Origin: an uncultured Lachnospiraceae bacterium
Lineage (GTDB): Bacteria > Bacillota > Clostridia > Lachnospirales > Lachnospiraceae
Direction of reading: 5' to 3'
Assembly (NCBI GenBank): GCA_946407725.1
Contig: CAMJPM010000003.1
Coordinates: forward strand, 21,230 to 85,229
Length of the DNA: 64,000 nt
The translations under genes were made by a program, and so were the position numbers. The notes below the pieces were generated by a model. It searched no databases, was not told the DNA's origin, and was given only the letters and a program-made list of their open reading frames with translations. Positions within the stretch are counted from its first letter, which is position 1, and every line of letters begins with the position of its first letter. Shown piece after piece: positions 1 to 8,144 of the stretch.

Positions 1-247
1 GGATGCGGTGATAAGGAGTTTAAATAAATCTGATAAACCAATTGTATTTCTGCTCTGGGGAAGGCCCGCAGGAGAAAAGGAGGCAATGCTTGACAATAAG
101 CGCCATCTGGTGCTAAAAGCGCCACATCCCAGTCCCTTGTCCGCAAACCGGGGATTTTTCGGATGCAGGCATTTTTCCAGGTGCAATGAATTTCTTAAGC
201 AAAACGGGAGAGAGCCGATCGACTGGCAGATCGAGAACATAAGATAA
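1..247 (+). CDS. ung: Uracil-DNA glycosylase, C-terminal part (cut by window edge)
   Basis: Only the last ~81 codons lie in the window; the reading frame is open from base 2. Uracil-DNA glycosylase (family 1) removes uracil from DNA to start base-excision repair. The visible part holds the family's [14 protein letters not shown] motif, which carries the catalytic His and the minor-groove Leu loop, preceded by a VFLLWG strand and followed by the usual PIDW C-terminal motif. A GTG at base 8 would give a short ORF, but the protein clearly continues upstream, so it is not a start. Confidence 0.93.
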   Translation, partial: DAVIRSLNKSDKPIVFLLWGRPAGEKEAMLDNKRHLVLKAPHPSPLSANRGFFGCRHFSRCNEFLKQNGREPIDWQIENIR

Positions 248-321
248 CTGCCGGTAAAGTGAATTGTACGGCATCGGTAAAACCCACAGGGAAATGGAAC
301 TGTAAAGTAAAGGAGAAAAGA

Positions 322-1035
322 ATGAAGTTATTAAAGCTTTCAGAGGTGTTAAAAAGCAATCCCTATCCCGGAAGGGGAATAGTGATGGGAAGAAGCGGTG
401 ACGGAAAACATGCTGTTACGGCATATTTCATAATGGGCAGAAGTGAGAACAGCAGGAACAGGGTTTTCACAGAAGACGGAGAGGGCATCAGGACAAAAGC
501 CTTTGACGAATCCAAAATGAAGGATCCTTCGCTTATAATCTATGCTCCGGTGCGGGTTTTGGACAGTTATACCATAGTTACCAACGGAGACCAGACTGAC
601 ACGGTGTATGAAAATATGGGGAAGGGGCAGAGCTTTGAAGAGTCCTTAAGGGGCAGGAAATTTGAGCCTGACAGCCCGAACTTTACACCCAGGATATCAG
701 GACTTATGCATGTGGAGAAGGGCAGTTATGATTTTGCCATGTCCATATTAAAGAGTGATGACGGAAACAGTGAGCGCTGCCTCCGCTACACCTTCGCCTA
801 TGAAGATCCGAAAAAAGGAGAGGGCAGGTTTATCCATACATACATGGGGGACGGTAATCCGCTGCCGAGCTTTGAAGGAGAGCCTGAAAAGGTGGATATC
901 CCGGGAAATATAGATGAGTTTACCGCCCTGGTATGGGATTCCTTAAATGAAGAGAATAAGGTGTCACTGTTTGTACGCTATATAGATATAGAAAGCGGGA
1001 AATACGAAACAAGGATCGTGAATAAGAACGGCTGA
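322..1035 (+). CDS. Stand-alone IMP cyclohydrolase, PurO-like
   Basis: A 237-residue protein resembling the archaeal-type IMP cyclohydrolase family (PurO-like), which closes the purine ring of FAICAR to give IMP. The N-terminal NPYPGRGIVMGRS stretch and the general layout fit that family. The ATG at 322 follows AAAGGAGAAAAG directly, so I prefer it to the upstream in-frame ATG at 259, whose extra 21 residues look non-coding. It lies 13 nt before the GGDEF fusion gene. The partner activity, AICAR transformylase, is encoded alone at 4648. The two therefore replace the usual bifunctional PurH. Family assignment is by recognition only. Confidence 0.75.
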   Translation: MKLLKLSEVLKSNPYPGRGIVMGRSGDGKHAVTAYFIMGRSENSRNRVFTEDGEGIRTKAFDESKMKDPSLIIYAPVRVLDSYTIVTNGDQTDTVYENMGKGQSFEESLRGRKFEPDSPNFTPRISGLMHVEKGSYDFAMSILKSDDGNSERCLRYTFAYEDPKKGEGRFIHTYMGDGNPLPSFEGEPEKVDIPGNIDEFTALVWDSLNEENKVSLFVRYIDIESGKYETRIVNKNG

Positions 1036-1048
1036 AAGGAAGCGGCGT

Positions 1049-4000
1049 ATGGTCGTTAAAAGTTCGGGATCTGAAGAAACACAGGGCTTAAATAACACAG
1101 GTACTCTAAAGGCGGGCTTTTCACCGGCGGGAATGTGGGCGTTTTCCATCGGCACCAGTATCGGCTGGGGATCGTTTATTGTAACCTGTAATACTTATCT
1201 GCAGAAATCCGGAGTACTGGGGACGGTCTTTGGACTTCTTCTGGGAATGGCCGTCATTCTGGTGGTGACCTGGAACCTGCAGTATATGATACAGGAAAAA
1301 ACCGGTGCAGGAGGCGCCTATACCTTTGTAAAAGAAACCTGCAGCAAGGATCTTGGTTTTGTTACCTTCTGGTTTGTGCTTTTAACATATTTTGCCATAT
1401 TGTGGGCAAATATCACCTCTGTTCCGCTGTTTGCCCGCTTTTTCCTCGGCAGCGCTTTTCAGTTCGGTTTCCGGTACAGTGTATTCGGATACGAGGTATG
1501 GCTTGGGGAAGCATTGCTGTCCATTGGCGCTGTAGTAGTCACAGGTTTTTTGTGTACCACGGCTTCGCGTTATCCCAACCGTATCATGACCGCTGCTGCC
1601 GTGGTTTTTTCCGCAGGTTTCACAATATGTGCCGTTATTGCCATGATGAGGCATGGGAACAGCTTCAGTTACGAGCCCCTGTACTCTGAAGGGTCATCGG
1701 CCTTCGGGCAGATCATACGTATTGCGGCCATCTCGCCCTGGGCCTTTATCGGTTTTGAAAATATTTCGCATTTTTCCGAGGAATATGATTTTCCCATAAA
1801 AAAAGTCCGTGGAATTCTGATATGTTCGGTGGTGATGACCACTGCTCTCTATCTCTTTGTCTCAATTCTTTCAGTGTCCGCATATCCTCCGGAGTATCAA
1901 AGCTGGCAGGAATATCTCCGGGATATGGGAAACCTGCAGGGTATCAAGGCAGTGCCGACCTTCTATGCGGCGGATCACTATCTCGGGCAGAAAGGGGTAG
2001 CAGTATTGATGCTGGCCCTTTTTGGCGTGATACTTACCAGCCTTATCGGAAATCTCATGGCCCTGTCCCGCATTATCTTCGCAGCAGGAAGGGAGGGGGA
2101 AGCTTTAGGGCAGATGTCGGAGCTCAGCAGGCAGGGTGTGCCGGAAAAGGCCATTTTTGTCATAGTTGCGGTCTCTGTTTTTATCCCTTTCCTTGGCAGG
2201 ACTGCCATCGGCTGGATCGTGGATGTCACCACCCTTGGTGCCACAATGATATATGGGCTTGTTTCCTATGCTACGTTTAAGCATGCAGAGAGTGCAAAAA
2301 AATCTGTCGAAAAGGTCACCGGCGTCATCGGGATGGTGCTGATGCTTTTGTTTATCATGCTCCTTCTGATACCTGGTCTGCTGCCCTTTGACGCCATGGA
2401 GACCGAATCCTATATTCTCTTTATCATATGGGCGATCCTCGGACTCATATATTTCGGATTTCTTATACATAAGGACAGTAACAGGGAATATGAACATCAC
2501 TTTATGGTATGGATAATCCTGCTGGTGTTAATTCTGTTCGCATCCATGATGTGGGTTTCCCGGGAGACAGAGAATGCCGCAAACAGGGCAGCTGAAAACA
2601 TATATGCCTATCATCAGGCACATCATGAGAGCGATGCCGGGTCCGACACGGGTACAGCCAGGATTGCCTTTCTGGAGGAACAGGCAAAGCATATAAGCAG
2701 CATGAATACCATGTATACAATGGTGTCACTTATGCTTTTTATCATCTGCGCCGGTATTCTGCTGCATAATTATATTAATTCAAAAAAGCTGGGGAAACAG
2801 CTTACCGCTGCCGAGAAGGAGGCGGAGGATGCGAGAAAGATAGCTGAACTTAAGGAATCCATAACCGCATTGCTTGATAATATGCCGGCTATGAGCTTTT
2901 CCAAGGATGCAGAGACCGGGGAGTTCCTTGCCTGCAATCAGGCTTTTGCAGAGTATTCAAATAAGGAAAAGCCCGAGGATGTGGTGGGGCTTAAGGCCTC
3001 GGATATCTTTGATAAGGAGACTGCGGAGCTTTTTGACAGGGAGGATAAGATAACACTCTCCATGGACGAGCCCTATGTTGTTTTCGAGGATGTGCCGGAC
3101 GCTGCGGGGAACCGGAAACAGCTTCAGACAACAAAGATCAAATTCATTGATGCTTCGGGAAAGCCCTGTGTTCTGGGGATGAGCCAGGATGTTACCGACA
3201 TGGTGCGTATCAAGCGTGAAAATGCGACCACGAAGGAAGCTTACGAAAGGGACAGGAGCAACAGCATCATCGTTACCCATATTGCCCAGACCCTTGCCCA
3301 CGGTTATGAGGATCTGTTTTACGTCAATGTTGAAAACGGTGATTATATAGAATTTGGAACGGATGAGGAAACCGGTGCCTTAAAAGAGATACGCCGGGGC
3401 GGGGATTTCTTTGAATCCTGTATCCGTGAGGCCGACATTTATGTTTATCCCGAGGACCGGGCGGAATTCAAGAGATCCCTTAATCAGGGTATACTTATGA
3501 ATACCCTTAAGAGGAACAAAACCTTTATCATGAGTTATCGTCTGCTGACTGATAATGATTCGGTATATGTAAACACCACAGTTACAAAGATGGAGGATGA
3601 TGAACGCTTTATAATTCTGGGCGTGGCGAATGTCAATGAAGAGGTGAAGCAGAGGCGGACCACGGAGCGCATCATGGAGGAGCGTATCGCCTATTCCCGC
3701 CTTAACGCCCTTACAGGGGATTTCCTCTGTGTATATGTTGTGGATCCGGAGACGGGACGATACAGGGAATTCAGTGCAACAGAGGGCACAAACGGCCTTT
3801 CGCTCCCCAAAATGGGTATGGGATTTTTCGATATTTCCCGTGAACACATCAGCAGGCTGATATATCCGGAGGATCTGGAACGTTTTCTCTCGATGTATAC
3901 AAAAGAGGGAATACTGTCCGAAACTGAACAGGGCAGGATGTTCTCACTCAGCTTCAGGCTGATGATCAACGAAAATTCTCATTATGTCCAGCTCAGGGCT

Positions 4001-4588
4001 GCCATGGTAGAGGAGAAGGAAGGACGCCGGCTCATTGTGGGGGTCAACGATATAGAAGCCCAGGTTCAGCAGGAAGAGGCCTATGCAAAACGTCTTGCCC
4101 AGGCACAGATCATTGCCAATGTGGATGCCCTCACGGGGGTAAAGAATAAGCATGCCTACCAGGAGGAAGAGGAGCGCTTAAATCTCATGATAGCAAATCA
4201 GCAGGCTCCGGAATTTGCGCTGGTTATACTGGATGTGAATGACTTAAAGAAGGTGAACGATACGCAGGGGCATCAGGCGGGAGACAAGTATATCTGTGAC
4301 GCCTGCAAGCTTATATGTGACAATTTCAAACGAAGCCCCGTATTCCGTACCGGCGGAGATGAATTCCTGGTAATTGCGGAGGGAGAGGATTACCGCAGCA
4401 TTGAAGAACTGATGGATAATATCAACGCTCATAACAGGGAGGCTGTGGCTGCAGGAGGCATAGTGATAGCCTGCGGTATGTCCAGATGGGAGAATGATGA
4501 TAAGGTTTCCGCAGTATTTGAACGCGCCGATAAGCTCATGTACGAAAACAAAAGCAGGCTGAAAAAGGAGAAGGCGGAGGCTTTGTAA
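1049..4588 (+). CDS. Amino-acid-permease-like membrane domain fused to PAS and GGDEF (putative diguanylate cyclase)
   Basis: An 1179-residue protein. Residues ~20-470 form about a dozen hydrophobic helices with an APC-superfamily look (GWGSFI near the first helix, conserved Gly-rich helices). Two further helices (~485-505 and ~553-575) flank a polar loop. A coiled coil follows (~578-605), then a PAS domain (~607-725), two more PAS-like sensor segments (~765-870, ~885-1000) and a GGDEF domain (~1010-1175). The active-site GGDEF is intact at residues 1102-1106, as is the upstream DALTG motif, so c-di-GMP synthesis is plausible. The residues where the inhibitory RxxD I-site would sit do not match it. 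The natural reading is a transporter or substrate sensor coupled to a second-messenger output, but transport activity is unproven. It sits between two purine-synthesis genes. RBS GAAAGGA precedes the ATG. Confidence 0.85.
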   Translation: MVVKSSGSEETQGLNNTGTLKAGFSPAGMWAFSIGTSIGWGSFIVTCNTYLQKSGVLGTVFGLLLGMAVILVVTWNLQYMIQEKTGAGGAYTFVKETCSKDLGFVTFWFVLLTYFAILWANITSVPLFARFFLGSAFQFGFRYSVFGYEVWLGEALLSIGAVVVTGFLCTTASRYPNRIMTAAAVVFSAGFTICAVIAMMRHGNSFSYEPLYSEGSSAFGQIIRIAAISPWAFIGFENISHFSEEYDFPIKKVRGILICSVVMTTALYLFVSILSVSAYPPEYQSWQEYLRDMGNLQGIKAVPTFYAADHYLGQKGVAVLMLALFGVILTSLIGNLMALSRIIFAAGREGEALGQMSELSRQGVPEKAIFVIVAVSVFIPFLGRTAIGWIVDVTTLGATMIYGLVSYATFKHAESAKKSVEKVTGVIGMVLMLLFIMLLLIPGLLPFDAMETESYILFIIWAILGLIYFGFLIHKDSNREYEHHFMVWIILLVLILFASMMWVSRETENAANRAAENIYAYHQAHHESDAGSDTGTARIAFLEEQAKHISSMNTMYTMVSLMLFIICAGILLHNYINSKKLGKQLTAAEKEAEDARKIAELKESITALLDNMPAMSFSKDAETGEFLACNQAFAEYSNKEKPEDVVGLKASDIFDKETAELFDREDKITLSMDEPYVVFEDVPDAAGNRKQLQTTKIKFIDASGKPCVLGMSQDVTDMVRIKRENATTKEAYERDRSNSIIVTHIAQTLAHGYEDLFYVNVENGDYIEFGTDEETGALKEIRRGGDFFESCIREADIYVYPEDRAEFKRSLNQGILMNTLKRNKTFIMSYRLLTDNDSVYVNTTVTKMEDDERFIILGVANVNEEVKQRRTTERIMEERIAYSRLNALTGDFLCVYVVDPETGRYREFSATEGTNGLSLPKMGMGFFDISREHISRLIYPEDLERFLSMYTKEGILSETEQGRMFSLSFRLMINENSHYVQLRAAMVEEKEGRRLIVGVNDIEAQVQQEEAYAKRLAQAQIIANVDALTGVKNKHAYQEEEERLNLMIANQQAPEFALVILDVNDLKKVNDTQGHQAGDKYICDACKLICDNFKRSPVFRTGGDEFLVIAEGEDYRSIEELMDNINAHNREAVAAGGIVIACGMSRWENDDKVSAVFERADKLMYENKSRLKKEKAEAL

Positions 4589-4611
4589 ATATTTAAGAGG
4601 TATGCTATAGT
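4583..4611 (+). promoter_or_regulatory. Putative promoter for the AICAR transformylase gene
   Basis: TTGTAA (4583-4588), 17-bp spacer, TATAGT (4606-4611). The -35 box overlaps the stop codon of the GGDEF gene and the gene starts 37 nt after the -10 box. Seen by eye only. Confidence 0.5.
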
Positions 4612-4647
4612 AAACGACTGAAAACGAAAGGAGCGGAAAGACAGGAT

Positions 4648-5826
4648 ATGAAAGAACTGGAATTAAAATACGGATGTAACCCCAATCAGAAGCCCTCGAG
4701 GGTTTTTATGGAAAATGGCGGAGAGCTTCCCTTTGAGGTGCTGAACGGAAAACCCGGATATATCAATCTTCTGGACGCATTTAACGGATGGCAGCTGGTA
4801 AGAGAGCTGAAGGCTTCCACCGGGCTTTGTGCAGCTGCCAGCTTTAAGCATGTTTCCCCGGCAGGAGCTGCCGTAGGGCTGCCTTTAAGTGAAACCGAGG
4901 CGAAGATCTACTGGGTGGATGATCTTAAAAGCTTAAGTCCTCTTGCATGTGCCTATGCCAGAGCCAGGGGGGCTGACAGGATGTCTTCCTACGGGGATTT
5001 TATATCACTTTCAGATGAATGTGATGCGGATACCGCAAATCTTATTAAAAGAGAGGTGTCTGACGGTATTATCGCTCCGGGTTACAGTGATGAAGCCCTG
5101 GAAATCCTTAAGGAAAAGAAAAAGGGAAATTACTGTGTGCTGAGAATTGATCCGGCGTATGTTCCCGGGGAAAAGGAGACAAAGCAGGTTTTCGGCGTGA
5201 CCTTTGAGCAGGGCAGGAATAATGCTGTGATAGATGAGAAGTTTTTGGGGGAGATAGTTACGAAAAATAAAGATCTTCCCGACAGCGCAAAGAGAGACCT
5301 GATGATATCCCTTATCGTACTTAAATACACCCAGAGTAATTCCGTCGCCTATGCAAAGGGCGGACAGGCCATAGGAATAGGTGCGGGCCAGCAGTCCCGT
5401 ATACACTGCACACGCCTTGCGGGGCAGAAAGCAGACAACTGGTTCCTGCGTCAGTGCCCGAAGGTCATGGAGCTGCCCTTTTTAGATGAGATAAAGAGGG
5501 CGGAGAGGGACAATGCCATAGATGTTTACATCGGAAACGAGTACGAGGATGTTTTGAGGGACGGAGCCTGGGAAAAGATATTTAAGACCAAGCCCTCTGT
5601 GTTTACGGAAGATGAGAAGAGGGAGTGGCTTAACAACAATACGGATGTGGCACTGGGATCAGATGCCTTCTTCCCCTTCGGGGACAATGTGGAGAGGGCA
5701 AAGAAGAGCGGCGTGAGATACATAGCCCAGCCCGGCGGCTCCATAAGGGACGACAACGTCATCGAAACTGCGGATAAGTACGGTATGGTCATGTACTTCA
5801 CGGGTCTCAGGCTGTTCCACCATTAA
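4648..5826 (+). CDS. Stand-alone AICAR formyltransferase (PurH C-terminal domain only)
   Basis: A 392-residue phosphoribosylaminoimidazolecarboxamide formyltransferase, transferring formyl from 10-formyl-THF to AICAR in purine synthesis. The catalytic Lys-His pair is visible in FKHVSPAGAAVG (residues ~66-77). Near the C terminus are SDAFFPFGDN and AQPGGSIRD, which are folate/substrate-site motifs of the family. The N-terminal IMP cyclohydrolase domain of normal PurH (~520 residues total) is absent; the protein begins directly in the transformylase fold (KYGCNPNQKPSR). A PurO-like cyclohydrolase at 322 can supply the missing step. The ATG at 4648 follows an ACAGGAT region; a promoter-like pair lies at 4583-4611. 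Confidence 0.9.
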   Translation: MKELELKYGCNPNQKPSRVFMENGGELPFEVLNGKPGYINLLDAFNGWQLVRELKASTGLCAAASFKHVSPAGAAVGLPLSETEAKIYWVDDLKSLSPLACAYARARGADRMSSYGDFISLSDECDADTANLIKREVSDGIIAPGYSDEALEILKEKKKGNYCVLRIDPAYVPGEKETKQVFGVTFEQGRNNAVIDEKFLGEIVTKNKDLPDSAKRDLMISLIVLKYTQSNSVAYAKGGQAIGIGAGQQSRIHCTRLAGQKADNWFLRQCPKVMELPFLDEIKRAERDNAIDVYIGNEYEDVLRDGAWEKIFKTKPSVFTEDEKREWLNNNTDVALGSDAFFPFGDNVERAKKSGVRYIAQPGGSIRDDNVIETADKYGMVMYFTGLRLFHH

Positions 5827-5941
5827 ATTAGGAGAGCAGCACATCAAAGATGTGCTCCATAAAACAAGGAGAGCAGCCCATATAAGATCGGCCTTCGGCC
5901 GATGGGGCTGCTCGTGGAGCACATCAAAGATGTGCTCCATA
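5827..5941. repeat. Three tandem hairpins downstream of the AICAR transformylase
   Basis: Three adjacent palindromes: GCACATC-AAA-GATGTGC (5839-5855); a compound hairpin with arms GAGCAGCCC/GGGCTGCTC around GGCC-TTC-GGCC (about 5870-5913); and TGGAGCACATC-AAA-GATGTGCTCCA (5915-5939, 11 perfect pairs). The first and third share the same core, so this looks like a duplicated hairpin. They lie between convergent transcripts (plus-strand purine gene, minus-strand tRNA), where a bidirectional terminator would fit, although no long T-run follows. Confidence 0.6.
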
Positions 5942-6024
5942 TGCCGGTGGTGGGACTTGAACCCACACGGTGTTGCCACCAAAGGATTTTGAGTCCTCCT
6001 CGTCTGCCATTCCGACACACCGGC
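5942..6024 (-). tRNA. tRNA-Leu (anticodon CAA)
   Basis: Read on the minus strand, a GCCGGTG acceptor arm pairs with CACCGGC, followed by discriminator A. The anticodon loop CTCAAAA carries CAA. A long variable arm (around GGTGGCAACACC) is typical of class II tRNA-Leu, and the T-arm contains GGTTCAAGTCC. The 3' CCA is not encoded. It reads leucine UUG codons. It is convergent with the upstream purine gene. Confidence 0.95.
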
Positions 6025-6033
6025 TCTTATCAT

Positions 6034-6085
6034 GGATCACGAAGTGATCCGTGATCTGCGTACCGCCCATCGCCCGAAGGGCGAT
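6034..6085. repeat. Two short triloop hairpins in the tRNA leader
   Basis: GGATCAC-GAA-GTGATCC (6034-6050) and ATCGCCC-GAA-GGGCGAT (6069-6085) are perfect 7-bp stems with GAA loops. They lie between the tRNA gene and its putative promoter, so they would form in the 5' leader of the tRNA precursor. Confidence 0.55.
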
Positions 6086-6125
6086 CCTTATGCGGTGCTA
6101 CCCGTACATATCATGGAGAGCTTTT

Positions 6126-6154
6126 ATTATACCACAGGGAGAACAGTATGTCTA
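6126..6154 (-). promoter_or_regulatory. Putative promoter for tRNA-Leu
   Basis: On the minus strand TAGACA (6149-6154), 17-bp spacer, TATAAT (6126-6131), a near-consensus promoter about 100 nt upstream of the tRNA. It overlaps the start codon of the divergently read nucleotidyltransferase gene. Confidence 0.6.
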
Positions 6155-6915
6155 TTAATCTTGTAATGCCCATGGGAGGGGCAGGAACCAGGTTCGCAAA
6201 TCTGGGATACGAGTGCCCGAAGCCCCTCATTGAGATAGGGGGGCGGCATTTTTTTGAATATGCGGCTGATTCCATAGCAAAGCACTGCGATATTGCAGGG
6301 ATCACCTTTGTGGTGCTTAAAGACCATATTGACAGGTTTAACATAGACCGGGAGATAAAAAAGTATGCCCCTGGCGCAGAGATCATAGTGCTGGACCATG
6401 TGCTGAAGGGAGCGGTGCTGACCTGCATGAAGGGCGCGGAGATCCTGAAGAACGGTCTTCCTGTTATTTTCTGCGACTGTGATCTCATGTTTACGTCGGA
6501 AATGCTCTATGCCTATTTAAGAGGTGACCGGGAAAACACTGCTTACCCCGTAGGGGAGCTTAAGGGGTGGCTCATGACCTTTGAGAACAGCGACGGCAGA
6601 TTCAGCTATGTGAAGACCGATGAAAAGGGATATGTGACCATGACAGCGGAGAAAGATCCCATCAGCAACAGGGCAGTGTGCGGGGCCTACGGTTTTGCAA
6701 ATAAGGACCTGTTTCTTGAATATGCCGGAAAATATATGGACAGATGTCCTTATAATGAGTATTTTATGAGTGGTGTATATAATCTTATGGCAGAGGAAGG
6801 AATGAACATAGGGGAATTCCCCGTGGATGACTTCCTGTCCTTCGGAACACCGGAGGAGTACGAAAACGCAAAAAAAGTCCTGGAGGAGAGCGGTAATGCC
6901 CGTACAGATCAATAA
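6148..6915 (+). CDS. Nucleotidyltransferase (sugar-phosphate NTP-transferase fold)
   Basis: A 255-residue protein with the N-terminal signature of sugar-1-phosphate nucleotidyltransferases: MPMGGAGTRF (nucleotide-binding glycine loop), then KPLIEIGG, with a possible metal-site Asp in VIFCDCDLMF (~residue 112). Such enzymes activate sugar or alditol phosphates to NDP-sugars for cell-surface polymers. The short length (most RmlA/GalU proteins are ~290) and the last residue segment (FLSFGTPEEYENAKK) fit the single-domain kind. Its 3' end overlaps the radical SAM gene by 20 nt, implying coupled translation. Exact substrate cannot be read from the sequence. RBS AGGGAGAA lies before the ATG. Confidence 0.82.
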   Translation: MSINLVMPMGGAGTRFANLGYECPKPLIEIGGRHFFEYAADSIAKHCDIAGITFVVLKDHIDRFNIDREIKKYAPGAEIIVLDHVLKGAVLTCMKGAEILKNGLPVIFCDCDLMFTSEMLYAYLRGDRENTAYPVGELKGWLMTFENSDGRFSYVKTDEKGYVTMTAEKDPISNRAVCGAYGFANKDLFLEYAGKYMDRCPYNEYFMSGVYNLMAEEGMNIGEFPVDDFLSFGTPEEYENAKKVLEESGNARTDQ

Positions 6916-7882
6916 TTTCATGGGAAGACTTGGCTGGAACGCCAGAAAGTATTTCCCGAATCTTGCGATAAATTTTTATCTGAAACTTCAGTTTTTAACC
7001 AGGAGCAGGGATCAGAAAAAATATTGCGATTATTTTCTTAATGCTGAGGAGACCCCGAAGCCCAATGTAGTGAATATAGAGACCATCAACCGGTGCAATT
7101 CCACCTGTGCTTTCTGTACCGCAAATATACACGCGGAAAAGAGACCCTTCATGGAGATGACGGATGAACTCTATACCTCGATAATAGACCAGCTTGCGGA
7201 CTGGAATTACAGGGGACATATCACTTTATACGGCAACAATGAACCCTGGCTCGATAAAAAAATAGTGGAAAGACATAAGTATGCCAGGGAAAAGCTGCCG
7301 GAGTGCTATATTTTCATGTCAACCAACGGCCTTCTTCTGAATCTTGAAAAGGTAAAGGAAATACAGCCCTATATCGACCAGCTTATCATCAACAACTATT
7401 CAATGGAAATGAAGCTCCACAAGAATATCCAGAGGTTATACCAGTATGTCAGCATGCATCCGGACGAGTTTGAGGATGTGGATATCCTTATCCAGATGAG
7501 GTATCTTCAGGAGGTGCTGACCAACAGGGCCGGCTCGGCTCCGAATAAAAAGGAGACAAAGAAGATAATTAAGGAAACCTGCCTCCTGCCCTTTACGGAT
7601 ATGTGGATCACCCCCAACGGCCACATGGGCTTATGCTGCTGTGATAATTTCGAGGTCACAAATTATGCGGATCTGAACACCATGCCGGTAAAGGAAGCCT
7701 GGAGCTCCCCGGAGATCACGGAGGTCAGGAGAAAAATTGCTGAGGGCAGGCAGAATTATCCTTTCTGCAAGCATTGCGATTTTATAGATGCCGGAATGAG
7801 GATGCAGATAGTAAAGAATATCCTGGAAGGAAATGAAGAGGCGGCAAACCGCCAGGGCGGACACGAACGGGGAATACGGTAA
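6896..7882 (+). CDS. Radical SAM protein with C-terminal SPASM-like cysteines
   Basis: A 328-residue radical SAM enzyme. CNSTCAFC (CxxxCxxC) around residue 61 binds the SAM-cleaving 4Fe-4S cluster. A C-terminal region has LCCCD and CKHCDF cysteine clusters, as in SPASM/twitch domains that hold auxiliary clusters. WITPNGHMGLCC is typical of that region. The ATG at 6896 is chosen because GGAGGAG sits just upstream; an in-frame ATG at 6827 lies inside the previous gene and encodes an unconvincing N-terminus. The overlap with a nucleotidyltransferase suggests a joint role in modifying a sugar-derived product, but the substrate is unknown. Confidence 0.82.
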   Translation: MPVQINNFMGRLGWNARKYFPNLAINFYLKLQFLTRSRDQKKYCDYFLNAEETPKPNVVNIETINRCNSTCAFCTANIHAEKRPFMEMTDELYTSIIDQLADWNYRGHITLYGNNEPWLDKKIVERHKYAREKLPECYIFMSTNGLLLNLEKVKEIQPYIDQLIINNYSMEMKLHKNIQRLYQYVSMHPDEFEDVDILIQMRYLQEVLTNRAGSAPNKKETKKIIKETCLLPFTDMWITPNGHMGLCCCDNFEVTNYADLNTMPVKEAWSSPEITEVRRKIAEGRQNYPFCKHCDFIDAGMRMQIVKNILEGNEEAANRQGGHERGIR

Positions 7883-8002
7883 CGAGCCTGAAGGGTGCTG
7901 AAAATGTGACAGATGACTGTTTCACCTTTGGGTACCGGCATTAAAAATTAAAAAACATCAACGAATTAGATTAAATTTATCCATGGCTAAATCCTAAATC
8001 GG

Positions 8003-8047
8003 TGATATAATAACATTCATCAATTTGATTGACCGATAATTATCGGT
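8003..8047 (+). promoter_or_regulatory. Extended -10 promoter and 16-bp palindromic operator candidate before leuA-araC
   Basis: TGATATAAT (8003-8011) is an extended -10 box; no good -35 is visible. Twenty bases downstream, 8032-8047 is a perfect 16-bp palindrome, ACCGATAATTATCGGT. That position, just after the expected transcription start, suits a repressor or autoregulator. The downstream gene itself encodes an AraC-type DNA-binding domain. No T-box or riboswitch pattern was seen in the 262-nt upstream region. Confidence 0.5.
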
Positions 8048-8144
8048 TACCGGAAAACAGGATAAAACCTGTACTGCATCACCGGAGGGGAAGCGAACCT
8101 TAAATGGCGTGGCTTTCCAAAAAAAGGATTTGGAGGAAACCTTT

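Noticed and set aside
7883..8144. T-box or riboswitch before leuA-araC
   Set aside because: No T-box sequence, specifier-like loop or terminator followed by T-run is visible; only the palindrome and a -10 box.
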